Of a stretch of DNA of 37,748 bases, positions 1 to 7,322 are shown piece by piece (position 1 is the first letter of the stretch; every line of letters starts with the position of its first letter). The position numbers were made by a program, and so were the translations under genes. The notes under the pieces were generated by a model, which ran no database searches, was not told where the DNA came from, and was given only the letters and a program-made list of their open reading frames with translations. This stretch comes from CAYMEK01 sp964389305 (GTDB lineage Bacteria > Spirochaetota > Spirochaetia > SZUA-6 > DRHE01), in NCBI GenBank assembly GCA_964389305.1, contig CAYMEK010000043.1, forward strand, positions 1 to 37,748. The letters are read 5' to 3'.

Positions 1-1
1 T

Positions 2-190
2 AAGTTTTACCGCAGTGGAGCGGCAGCGGAATCGGGTCTTTCCTTACTCCAAGGTTCAGAAAACCTGAACAGGGGTTTCTTTCTAGCCGCTGCAAAGGCT
101 TTGAAGGCGGGAATTACCCGTCTCGGCAAAGCTCCGACGGGACGGGGCGCGCAGGGATTTGACAGTATCCTCGGCGGCACAAGCAATTAG
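2..190 (+). CDS. C-terminal tail of a truncated gene, possibly a class I/II (MocR-like) aminotransferase
   Basis: An open frame enters from the left edge and stops at the TAG at 188-190, giving 62 residues with no start. The stretch around LNRGFFLAAAKALKAGITRL resembles the last helix of PLP-dependent class I/II and MocR-type aminotransferases, where a pattern like LRLxFA...EEGIxRLG closes the small domain. It is followed by a short Gly/Ser-rich tail. The upstream part is outside the window, so neither catalytic residues nor PLP lysine can be checked. The other two plus-strand frames are closed early here. The coding call is moderately safe; the family guess is weak. Confidence 0.4.
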   Translation, partial: KFYRSGAAAESGLSLLQGSENLNRGFFLAAAKALKAGITRLGKAPTGRGAQGFDSILGGTSN

Positions 191-410
191 CCGCGGGCTG
201 CCGTCCTGAGGATCCAGGCCCGGGCTATCAGGAAAAGCGAAGGCCGAATTCAGGGTAATCCTATCTAGGCGGAAACGCCGGCGGTGCTACACTGGTTGAT
301 ATAGAGCCCATGAATACCCTTAACAGACCGCAGGTGCCGGGGGAGACGGAAATCAGGCCTCGATCCCTGGATCGATGCCTGAAAGGCGAGATTCTCTCAG
401 GAGAGGTGGC

Positions 411-1598
411 ATGACAATGAACAACCCCAGGGTCCTCATCGTTGACGATGAGGAACGCAACCGCATTGTTCTGAAGGAAATCCTGCAGCGGCAGGGCTAT
501 ACCTGCTTCCAGGCGGGCGATGGAGTGGAGGCGCTGGAGGAAATCAAAAAAAGCGAGCCCGACGTGATCCTTCTGGATATCCGCATGCCGCGCATGGACG
601 GCCTGGAGCTGATCAAGCGGATCAAGGAGCACGAGAGCTGGCAGCGCATCCCGGTGGTGATCGTCAGCGGAGTCGACGACATGCAGGCCAGGGTTGAGGC
701 GCTGAAGCTGGGCGCCGATGACTTTCTGGTAAAGCCGCCCCATATCGAAGAGCTGAAGGCCAGGGTGCGCTCATTGGTGAAAGTCAAGGCCTATAACGAT
801 TACATGGTGCGCTCTCAGGAGCAGCTCAAGGCCGAAGTGGCCGAGCGTACCAGCCAGCTTCAGCAGGCTATCAGGGAGCTGAAAGAGACCCATGAGAAGT
901 TGAAATCCAGCTCCCTCGATACGATCTACCGCCTCTCCCGAGCTGCTGAATACCGGGACGAAGATACGGCCTCGCATATTCAACGGATAAGCCAGTACGC
1001 CGGAGCGGTTGCCCGCCAGTTGCGGATGAGTGAAGACGATGTGGAAGCGGTGCTGTATGCCACTCCCATGCACGATGTGGGCAAGATCGGGATTCCGGAC
1101 AAGATCCTGCTCAAGCCGGGCAGACTCGATGAAAACGAGTGGAATATCATGAAGAAACATACGACCTTCGGGGCGAGCATCCTGGAGGGAGCCTCGAGTA
1201 GTTTTCTCAAGCTGGGCAGGGAAATCGCCCTTACTCATCATGAGAGATGGGACGGATCGGGATATCCGAACGGATTGAAGGGCACGGATATCCCGGTCGC
1301 GGGGCGGATCACGGCCCTGGTCGACGTGTTCGACGCGCTGACCTCCAAGCGGCCCTATAAGCCGCCGTTTCCCGTGGAGCAATCATTCCAGATCATTCGC
1401 GAGGGGCGGGGAAGCCACTTCGATCCGCAGGTGGTGGATGCCTTCTTCGCTCAGAGAGAACAGATCTTGAAGATACGGGAAGAAAACCAGAACGGCGACG
1501 CCAGTATTCTGTTCCAGCTGTCCATGGAAGCGGACAAGGCTCAGAAACGGAGCCCGTGGGCCGAAGCGCGGCTGTCGGATGACTCGGGGCTGCGGTGA
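411..1598 (+). CDS. Response regulator with HD-GYP phosphodiesterase output domain
   Basis: A two-domain signalling protein of 395 residues. Residues about 5-125 form a receiver (REC) domain with the acidic pair in VDDEE, the phospho-acceptor D56 in LLDIRMP and a conserved lysine in LVKPP. A coiled linker (about 130-170) leads to an HD-GYP domain with the metal-binding H221-D222 in MHDVGKIGIPD and the H276-H277-E278 ... DGSGYP signature at 281-286. HD-GYP domains of this kind hydrolyse cyclic-di-GMP, so the protein probably lowers c-di-GMP when phosphorylated by an unseen histidine kinase. An in-frame ATG at 375 exists, but AGGAG at 399-403 sits seven bases before ATG 411, which decides the start. 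It stands alone and faces the end of the oppF gene. Confidence 0.93.
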   Translation: MTMNNPRVLIVDDEERNRIVLKEILQRQGYTCFQAGDGVEALEEIKKSEPDVILLDIRMPRMDGLELIKRIKEHESWQRIPVVIVSGVDDMQARVEALKLGADDFLVKPPHIEELKARVRSLVKVKAYNDYMVRSQEQLKAEVAERTSQLQQAIRELKETHEKLKSSSLDTIYRLSRAAEYRDEDTASHIQRISQYAGAVARQLRMSEDDVEAVLYATPMHDVGKIGIPDKILLKPGRLDENEWNIMKKHTTFGASILEGASSSFLKLGREIALTHHERWDGSGYPNGLKGTDIPVAGRITALVDVFDALTSKRPYKPPFPVEQSFQIIREGRGSHFDPQVVDAFFAQREQILKIREENQNGDASILFQLSMEADKAQKRSPWAEARLSDDSGLR

Positions 1599-1659
1599 CA
1601 GCAAAGCCGCGGCGACTGCAACGCTGCGGTGACTGCAACGCTGCGATGACTGCAGGACC
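1592..1659. repeat. Four tandem 17-bp repeats
   Basis: Four head-to-tail 17-base units lie at 1592-1608, 1609-1625, 1626-1642 and 1643-1659 with the consensus GCGGTGACTGCAACGCT. Units 2 and 3 differ at one base; units 1 and 4 are more diverged. The first unit includes the TGA stop of the HD-GYP gene, so the array begins inside coding sequence and fills most of the 78 bases between the two convergent genes. A local slippage duplication is the simplest origin. No terminator hairpin with a T-run is visible here. Confidence 0.8.
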
Positions 1660-1676
1660 GCACTAACCGGCAGCTT

Positions 1677-2663
1677 TCAGTCGAGTAGGCAGGCGGAGAG
1701 GTGCTGCGGGCCGACCTCTTTCAACGGGGGCCTTCCCTGCCTGCAGGCGGGCATGACATAGGGGCAGCGGGGATGGAAATGGCAGCCGGCAGGCGGGTTG
1801 ATGGCGCTGGGAATCTCCCCGCGTACCACTTCCTCGGTTCGCCGCTGGGAAGGATCGGGCACCGGCACCGCCTCCAGCAGCGCCTGGGTGTAGGGGTGAT
1901 GCGGGCGCAGGAACAGCTCATCCCGGCTCCCCAGCTCCACGATGCGGCCCAGATACATGATGGCGATGCGGTCGCAGAGATACTTGGCCGTGGCCAGGTC
2001 GTGGGTGATAAACAGGTAGGTCAGGTGGAACTCCTCTTTGAGCAGCCGCATCAGCTCCAGGATCAGGGCCCGCACCGAAACATCCGCCATGGCGATCGGC
2101 TCGTCGGCCACGATGAACTCGGGCCCGGTAACCAGAGCCCGGGCCAGAACCACTCTCTGGGCCTGGCCTCCGGAGATCTGGTGAGGATACTTCTGGTATA
2201 GAAACTCGGCCGGCGTCAGCCCGACTTTTCTCATCAGCTCCAACACGCGGTTCCTTCGCCGGCCGCCGTTGCCGAGGTGGTGGATCTTCAAGGGGTGGCC
2301 TATGGCCTGGCCGATGCTCATGCGGGGACTCAACGAGGAGTTGGGATCCTGAAATACGATCTGAAGCTTGGCTCGCAAGGCTTCCATCTTTTTCGCACCT
2401 ACGGCGGCCAGCTCACGCCCGCGGTATTGGATGCTTCCGGAGGTGGGCTCCAGCAGCTGCAGAAGAAGCCGTCCGGTCGTGGATTTCCCGGAGCCGCTCT
2501 CTCCGGCCAGGCCTAGGACTTCGCCTGCGTAGATGTCGAAGGATATATCGTCCACTGCGTGAACCACGGCCCGCTTGCGTCCGGCCAGCAGCAGGTCGAG
2601 GAAGTTCTTCTGCACGGGAAACTCCTTGACCAGGGAGCGTACCCGGAATAGCGTCTCGCTCAC
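1677..2663 (-). CDS. Oligopeptide/dipeptide ABC transporter ATPase, OppF/DppF type
   Basis: The second ATPase of the peptide importer, 328 residues from a GTG at 2663. Walker A is GESGSGKST (54-62), the signature is ISGGQ (163-167) and the Walker B D187-E188 lies in FIVADEP. The D-loop reads AMAD rather than the usual SALD; this variant is known in some OppF-type subunits. The C-terminal oligopeptide-transporter extension with CHFHPRCPYVMPAC is present. The GTG overlaps the TGA of the upstream ATPase by four bases (GTGA), and a GAGGAGG ribosome-binding site lies eight bases upstream, so the two are translationally coupled. An in-frame TTG at 2693 would overlap further and is less likely. It hydrolyses ATP at the inner face of the membrane to drive peptide uptake. 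Confidence 0.93.
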   Translation of the reverse strand: MSETLFRVRSLVKEFPVQKNFLDLLLAGRKRAVVHAVDDISFDIYAGEVLGLAGESGSGKSTTGRLLLQLLEPTSGSIQYRGRELAAVGAKKMEALRAKLQIVFQDPNSSLSPRMSIGQAIGHPLKIHHLGNGGRRRNRVLELMRKVGLTPAEFLYQKYPHQISGGQAQRVVLARALVTGPEFIVADEPIAMADVSVRALILELMRLLKEEFHLTYLFITHDLATAKYLCDRIAIMYLGRIVELGSRDELFLRPHHPYTQALLEAVPVPDPSQRRTEEVVRGEIPSAINPPAGCHFHPRCPYVMPACRQGRPPLKEVGPQHLSACLLD

Positions 2664-3517
2664 CGCTTGGCCTCCTCCTCGTAAAGCCAGCAAGCCGTGC
2701 TGCTCCCGGCTTGCCGGCCGCCTGCGGCCGCGGAGCTGTCGAGCGCCGGATCGGTAAGCTTTGATTTTATATTTCCGTAGGATTTCAACAGGGGCTCTTC
2801 TTTGCGGCAGATTTCCATAACCTTGGGACAGCGGGGAGAGAAGCGGCAGCCCTTGGGCGGATCGACNNNNNNNNNNNNNNNNNNNNNNNNNNNNNNNNNN
2901 NNNNNNNNNNNNNNNNNNNNNNNNNNNNNNNNNNNNNNNNNNNNNNNNNNNNNNNNNNNNNNNNNNGGCTCGTCGGCCACGATGATGTCCGGGTCCATGA
3001 TCAGACCCAGGCCCAGCATGATCCGCTGCCGCATGCCGCCGGATAGCTGGTGGGGGTATTCGTACAATCTCTCGGGATCGATGCCCAGCTCTTCGAGAAT
3101 CGCTTCGGAGCGCTTGAGCGCCTGCTCTTTGCGGATCTTCGGCTGGTGCTGTTGGATGGTCTCGAGAAACTGCCTGTCGATCCGGAACAAGGGGTTGAGG
3201 GAGGTCAGGGGGTTCTGAAAAGCCATGGCGATATTCTGCCCCCGGAGCTTGAGGATTTCCCGCTCGCGCATGCTCACCACGTCCCGTCCGCGGTACAGGA
3301 TCTGTCCGCCCGTGATCCTTCCCGGAGGGCGGACCAGCTTCAGGATGGATAGCCCCAGGGTCGATTTACCGCATCCCGATTCCCCCACCAGACCGAGGGC
3401 TTCGCCCTTATACAGAGTAAGGCTGACGTCGTCCACCGCACCCACGGTGCCTATGGCAATGGGGTACTGGATCGACAGTCCCTTGATTTCCAGGATCGGC
3501 TCGGTCGCTGGCTGCAC
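2660..3517 (-). CDS. Oligopeptide/dipeptide ABC transporter ATPase, OppD/DppD type (interrupted by assembly gap)
   Basis: The first ATPase of the importer. Walker A (GESGCGKST, 45-53), the Q-loop region FQNPLTSLNP, the signature LSGGMRQR and Walker B up to IIVADE are visible before the gap. After it come DPPKGCRFSPRCP and the oligopeptide C-terminal domain. The start is GTG at 3517 with AGGAGG seven bases upstream, overlapping the stop of the preceding permease gene. As drawn the protein is 285 residues, short for a family of about 320-335. Alignment with the paralogue downstream suggests about 294 missing bases rather than 100, which would remove the shortfall. The missing part carries the D-loop and the switch histidine, so these cannot be checked. 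Confidence 0.9.
   Translation of the reverse strand: MQPATEPILEIKGLSIQYPIAIGTVGAVDDVSLTLYKGEALGLVGESGCGKSTLGLSILKLVRPPGRITGGQILYRGRDVVSMREREILKLRGQNIAMAFQNPLTSLNPLFRIDRQFLETIQQHQPKIRKEQALKRSEAILEELGIDPERLYEYPHQLSGGMRQRIMLGLGLIMDPDIIVADEXXXXXXXXXXXXXXXXXXXXXXXXXXXXXXXXXXVDPPKGCRFSPRCPKVMEICRKEEPLLKSYGNIKSKLTDPALDSSAAAGGRQAGSSTACWLYEEEAKR
2867..2966. other. Assembly gap (100 N) inside oppD
   Basis: A run of exactly 100 N, the usual placeholder for a gap of unknown size. The right flank begins with a 19-base stretch (2967-2985) that is identical to 2098-2116 in the neighbouring ATPase gene, where it encodes the Walker B region. Shared sequence between the paralogues probably broke the assembly. 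The homologous interval in the downstream gene, 1804-2097, is 294 bases. Confidence 0.95.
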
Positions 3518-3529
3518 CGCTCGTTCCTC

Positions 3530-4444
3530 CTACCGCTCCAGCAGCCTGGGGTTGAGGATCTCCGCCAGGCCCTCACCGAGCATGGTGAATCCCAGAGCGA
3601 GAAGGCTGATGGCCGCACCGGGAAAGGTGATCATCCACCAGGTCCCCGAGGGCAGGAACTTCTTGCCCATGGACAGATCCATGCCCCAGTCGGGGATGCC
3701 GGCCGGAAGTCCCAGCCCGATATAGGAGAGGGCCGCTTCGGTGAGGATGGCGTCGGCGATATTTATGGAGAAAATCACCACCACGCTGGCTATGACGTTG
3801 GGGAAGATATACTGGGCCAGGATTACCGCGCGGCGGGCGCCGATGGCCCGGGCCGCCTCCACGTACACCTCTTCCTTGATGCTCAAGGTTTGTCCCCGCA
3901 CCATGCGAAAGTAGGTCGGTATATAGATTACAGCCACGGCCAGGGTGATGTTCACTACTCCGGGTCCGAGCATGGCGGCAAAGGCGATGGCCAGGATCAG
4001 GCCGGGAAAGGAATAAACGGAGTCCATGATCAGGGACAGAACGCGGTCCAGGATGCCGCCGACGAATCCGGAGAGCAGGCCAAGAGGAATCCCGATTGCC
4101 GAGGAGAGAATCGCCGCGGCAAAGGCCACTCCGAGAATGGTGCGGGCGCCGAAAATCACCCGGGACAGCACATCCCGATGAAGGTTGTCCGTACCGAACG
4201 GATATCCCGATCCGGGGGCTGAAAGTTGAGGTCCCGCCTCCTGGTCGAGAGGACCGTAGGGAGCGAAGGAAGCGGGAAACAGGGCCACGGTGATCACGAA
4301 AAGGACAACCACCGCTCCGGCGATGAGGATCCACCATTCGGCCCCGTATTTTTTTTGAGCCCCGATCAGCCGTTGGAACAGCTTTCCCAAGGCGGCGGCC
4401 GGAGAAAATCTCGCTCTCGTTGTCGCGGCTGTTCCGGTTTTCAT
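3530..4444 (-). CDS. Oligopeptide/dipeptide ABC transporter permease, OppC/DppC type
   Basis: An integral membrane permease of 304 residues. It has the N-terminal extension and first membrane segment typical of OppC (about residues 37-60), then a periplasmic stretch with FGTDNLHRDVLSRVIFGAR, a hallmark of this subfamily, and five more hydrophobic segments. The cytoplasmic EAA loop that docks on the ATPases is EAARAIGARR...ILAQYIFPN. The ATG at 4444 follows the stop of the OppB-type gene by five bases. It pairs with that permease to form the channel of the importer. Confidence 0.93.
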   Translation of the reverse strand: MKTGTAATTRARFSPAAALGKLFQRLIGAQKKYGAEWWILIAGAVVVLFVITVALFPASFAPYGPLDQEAGPQLSAPGSGYPFGTDNLHRDVLSRVIFGARTILGVAFAAAILSSAIGIPLGLLSGFVGGILDRVLSLIMDSVYSFPGLILAIAFAAMLGPGVVNITLAVAVIYIPTYFRMVRGQTLSIKEEVYVEAARAIGARRAVILAQYIFPNVIASVVVIFSINIADAILTEAALSYIGLGLPAGIPDWGMDLSMGKKFLPSGTWWMITFPGAAISLLALGFTMLGEGLAEILNPRLLER

Positions 4445-4449
4445 GGTTT

Positions 4450-5466
4450 TTAGTATTTCACTCTCGGATCGATCAGCGCATATATCAGGTCAACGGCCAG
4501 TGATATGAGGCTGACCATGAAAGCATAGACTACGATCACGCCCTGGATCGTTGGATAGTCCCGTAGATAGATGCGCTGCACGAGCAGCCGTCCCATCCCG
4601 GGCCAGGAGAATGTGCTCTCGGTAAGGATCGCTCCGGCAAGAAGGAGAGCGAACTGCAGTCCCATCATGGTGAGCACGGGAATGAGAGCGTTTTTCAGAG
4701 CGTGCTGGTAGACGACGTGTTTCTCCGGAATCCCCCGGGCTCGAGCGGCCAAGATATAGTCGCTGCGCAGCACATCGAGCATATTCGTTCTGGTGAGCCG
4801 CACGAATACCCCCGATAGAACGATCCCCAGGGTGAGCGAGGGAAGAAGGAGGTGCAGGAGAACATCTGCAAAGGCGCCGAAGTTGTCGAGAATCAGGGTG
4901 TCGATGACATAGAAGCCCGTTCGTTCGAAGGTGGATACGAACACCCGGGCGCTGGTGCGTCCGGCAATGGGCAGCCAGTTCAACCACACTCCAAAGATGA
5001 GCTGCAGCATCAAACCCATCCAGAAGACGGGAATGCAGTAGACCACGTTGCCGTACAGGCGGATGCCGAAATCCCGGCCGGTTCGCCGTCGGCTGGCAGC
5101 GTAAGCGCCGAGCGGGATTCCTATCAGCAAAGTAAATATCAGGCCGAAGATCGTGAGCTCCAGCGTAGCGGGCAGTTTCTCCTTGATCGGTTGAGAGACC
5201 TTCTGTTGCAGGATCATAGAGCGTCCCAGGTCCAGGCGCACGAGCTGTCCGAGATAGGCGAAGTACTGGACGATGATCGGCTTGTTCAGACCCAGCTCCT
5301 CCCGTTTATTCTCTATGACTTCCTGGGGTGCGTGGGCTCCCAGCATGGAGCGGACGGGGTCCCCGGGCATTATTCGAAGCACGACAAAAACGAGGGAAAC
5401 GAGAATGAAGACCATCGGAACGGTCAGGAGTATGCGGGTAATGATGTATCTGAGAAGGTTCTTCAC
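4450..5466 (-). CDS. Oligopeptide/dipeptide ABC transporter permease, OppB/DppB type
   Basis: A permease of 338 residues beginning MKNLLRYIITRILLTVPMVF, the standard OppB N-terminus, with PGDPVRSMLG just after the first membrane span and about six spans in all. The EAA loop reads LAARARGIPEKHVVYQHALK. The start is GTG at 5466; no good ribosome-binding site precedes it, so the start rests on family conservation. It is separated from the binding-protein gene by 98 bases holding a terminator hairpin, so its expression probably depends on read-through. Confidence 0.92.
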   Translation of the reverse strand: MKNLLRYIITRILLTVPMVFILVSLVFVVLRIMPGDPVRSMLGAHAPQEVIENKREELGLNKPIIVQYFAYLGQLVRLDLGRSMILQQKVSQPIKEKLPATLELTIFGLIFTLLIGIPLGAYAASRRRTGRDFGIRLYGNVVYCIPVFWMGLMLQLIFGVWLNWLPIAGRTSARVFVSTFERTGFYVIDTLILDNFGAFADVLLHLLLPSLTLGIVLSGVFVRLTRTNMLDVLRSDYILAARARGIPEKHVVYQHALKNALIPVLTMMGLQFALLLAGAILTESTFSWPGMGRLLVQRIYLRDYPTIQGVIVVYAFMVSLISLAVDLIYALIDPRVKY

Positions 5467-5512
5467 TGCAATTATCAGAACCGATGAGTCATGATAATGG
5501 TTTTTTTAGCAC

Positions 5513-5541
5513 AAAAAGGCCCGGACTGAAAAGCCCGGGCC
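5513..5541 (-). terminator. Intrinsic terminator/attenuator between oppA and oppB
   Basis: On the minus strand, GGCCCGG (5541-5535) pairs perfectly with CCGGGCC (5524-5518) across a ten-base loop and is followed by five T. It lies 24 bases after the oppA stop and 47 bases before the oppB start. Such an element lets the binding protein be made in excess over the membrane and ATPase subunits. Confidence 0.85.
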
Positions 5542-5564
5542 GCAGGTATTCGAGCCAAGGACGG

Positions 5565-7124
5565 TTACTCGATCGCCACTACGTTGTAGTTGAAGATCAG
5601 GGTCGGTCCGATATTTACGCCGCTGACGTTCTTCTTGGTGAACACGTACAGGTTGCCCTGGAAGATCGGTACCGTGGGGCACTGTTCGGTCCACATCATC
5701 TGCATCTCTGCGAATACCTTCTTTCTTACATTTGGATCGGAAGAGGTCTGCTCTTGGGAGAAAAGAGCATCCCATTCAGGATCGGAGAAGTAGATCCCCA
5801 TACCCGGCGAGCCATCGGAGCTGGCGAAAGCCGCCGTGTAGTTGTCCGGGTCGATGTAGTCGGGGTACCAGCCGAGAGTGAAGACCTTCATCTGCTTGGT
5901 ATCCAGATTGTCGATGTAGGTGGCCCACTCGGCCGACTTGAGGTTGACCTTGACGGCCGGAGTCTTCTGGAGTTGAGCCTGAATGACCTCCACCATGTCC
6001 TTCTCGGTATCCCCGTAGTGCTGGGGCGGATACCAAAGATCGAATTCGAAAGGATTCGAAGCGCTGTATCCCGCTTCGGCCAGCAGCTTCTCGGCCAGCT
6101 CGACGTTCCCGTCGCCCAGTTGGGTCTTGAAGTCATCGGTATGATAGATCATGCCTTCGGGCACCATCGAATACAGCGGAGCGTTCTGACCCAGAAAGAC
6201 CTTGTCGATGATTTCCTGTCTGTTGATCAGGGCGCCGACTGCCTGGCGCAGTCGGTTATCCGTGAACATACCCTCGGAGCACTCGAAGCAGAGGTAGCGG
6301 ATATAAGGCCCAGGCATTTCGAAGGTCTTGAACTGGTCGCTCTGGGACAGATCCTCGATGTCGGAGGGATTGAGGGTCTTGTAGACCAGGTCGACTTCCC
6401 CCTTTTCCAGAGCCAGACGCATGGTGGTGGCGTCGGCGAAGTAGCGGATCACGATGCGGCCGATGTTGGGCTTGTCCCCATAGTAGTTGGGATTGGCCTC
6501 GAAGATCAGTTCCTCGTCCCGCTTGAAAGATACGAGATTATAAGGGCCGAGCCCCGAATACTTGCCGCCTTTCAACTCGCTGGGATCATTGATCCAGTGG
6601 TCTGCGGGATAGGCTTCGGGATTCATGGGGAAATAGGGGACGCTGGCCACGACGGAGGGGAAGAAGCCTACCGGACCAACCAGGTTGAACCTAACGGTGT
6701 ACTGGTCGACCACATCCACCGAGTCTACGAAAGAGATCACCAGCCAGGAGGGATCGCCCTCCAGCGCCATGACCCTGTCGATCGACCACTTCACCACTTC
6801 GGCGTTGAAGGGAGTGCCGTCGCTGAACTTCAATCCTTTGCGCAGTTTGAACGTGTACTGGTCGCCGGCGTCGTTGACGGAGTAGCTTTCGGCCAGTCCG
6901 GGAACGAGCTTGGTGGTTCCCGGCTCGTATTTCAACAATCCCCCGGCAACGTTCTGAAACACCTCCCAGGTGTGGAAATCATACGCATTGGCCGGATCCA
7001 GGTCGGTCAGGTGCTCGGTCGTGGCGTAGACCAGAGTTTTCATGACTGCTTCCTTCTGGGGGCCGGCGAAGCTCAGTCCAGTCAGAAGTGCCAGTGCGGT
7101 GAGAATACAGAGTATTTTTCTCAT
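5565..7124 (-). CDS. Peptide ABC transporter substrate-binding protein (SBP_bac_5, OppA/DppA type)
   Basis: A 519-residue periplasmic binding protein. A signal peptide spans residues 1-20 (basic MRK, a hydrophobic core, cleavage likely after SFA); there is no lipobox cysteine, which suggests a soluble periplasmic protein and hence a diderm cell. The family signature region around LVPGLAESYSVNDAGDQYTF, then FKLRKGLKFSDGTPFNAEVVKWSIDR, marks family 5 of the solute-binding proteins. The ATG at 7124 has an AAAGGAGG site six bases upstream. It is the first gene of the importer operon and is divergent from glutamate dehydrogenase. Peptide is the likeliest ligand, but this family also takes nickel, oligosaccharides and other solutes. 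Confidence 0.93.
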   Translation of the reverse strand: MRKILCILTALALLTGLSFAGPQKEAVMKTLVYATTEHLTDLDPANAYDFHTWEVFQNVAGGLLKYEPGTTKLVPGLAESYSVNDAGDQYTFKLRKGLKFSDGTPFNAEVVKWSIDRVMALEGDPSWLVISFVDSVDVVDQYTVRFNLVGPVGFFPSVVASVPYFPMNPEAYPADHWINDPSELKGGKYSGLGPYNLVSFKRDEELIFEANPNYYGDKPNIGRIVIRYFADATTMRLALEKGEVDLVYKTLNPSDIEDLSQSDQFKTFEMPGPYIRYLCFECSEGMFTDNRLRQAVGALINRQEIIDKVFLGQNAPLYSMVPEGMIYHTDDFKTQLGDGNVELAEKLLAEAGYSASNPFEFDLWYPPQHYGDTEKDMVEVIQAQLQKTPAVKVNLKSAEWATYIDNLDTKQMKVFTLGWYPDYIDPDNYTAAFASSDGSPGMGIYFSDPEWDALFSQEQTSSDPNVRKKVFAEMQMMWTEQCPTVPIFQGNLYVFTKKNVSGVNIGPTLIFNYNVVAIE

Positions 7125-7160
7125 TTTCCGCCTCCTTTAGTATATTTTTAGCTGGTATAT

Positions 7161-7189
7161 ACGATAATTTGTGCCGCTGGGCGTGTCAA
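7161..7189 (-). promoter_or_regulatory. Sigma-70-like promoter of the peptide importer operon
   Basis: On the minus strand a perfect TTGACA (7189-7184) and TATCGT (7166-7161) are separated by 17 bases, placing transcription start about 30 bases upstream of the oppA start codon. It is back-to-back with the glutamate dehydrogenase promoter. Confidence 0.6.
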
Positions 7190-7244
7190 GTTTATTTATA
7201 GCGGACGCCGGTTGTCATCGCAGGCCCTTCGCCTCTTGCTTATC

Positions 7245-7272
7245 TTGACAGTCTCCGCAAACGTGATAGAGT
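7245..7272 (+). promoter_or_regulatory. Sigma-70-like promoter of glutamate dehydrogenase
   Basis: TTGACA at 7245-7250 and TAGAGT at 7267-7272 with a 16-base spacer lie about 50 bases before the gene start. The -35 is perfect and the -10 is partial. Confidence 0.5.
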
Positions 7273-7281
7273 TCAAATAAG

Positions 7282-7301
7282 ATTCAAAAATCCGTTTGAA
7301 T
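7282..7301. promoter_or_regulatory. Inverted repeat in the glutamate dehydrogenase leader
   Basis: ATTCAAA (7282-7288) and TTTGAAT (7295-7301) form a perfect 7-6-7 palindrome just downstream of the predicted -10 box and upstream of the ribosome-binding site. Its position would suit a repressor operator. It resembles, but does not match in spacing, the elements at 32475 and 36115. Confidence 0.4.
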
Positions 7302-7322
7302 TTTCAAAAAAAGGGGCTGAGA

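Noticed and set aside
5484..7151. Long plus-strand open frame of 555 codons opposite oppA
   Set aside because: It is antisense to a gene with a clear signal peptide, family motifs, ribosome-binding site and promoter; its translation has no recognisable domain and reflects GC-rich codon use.
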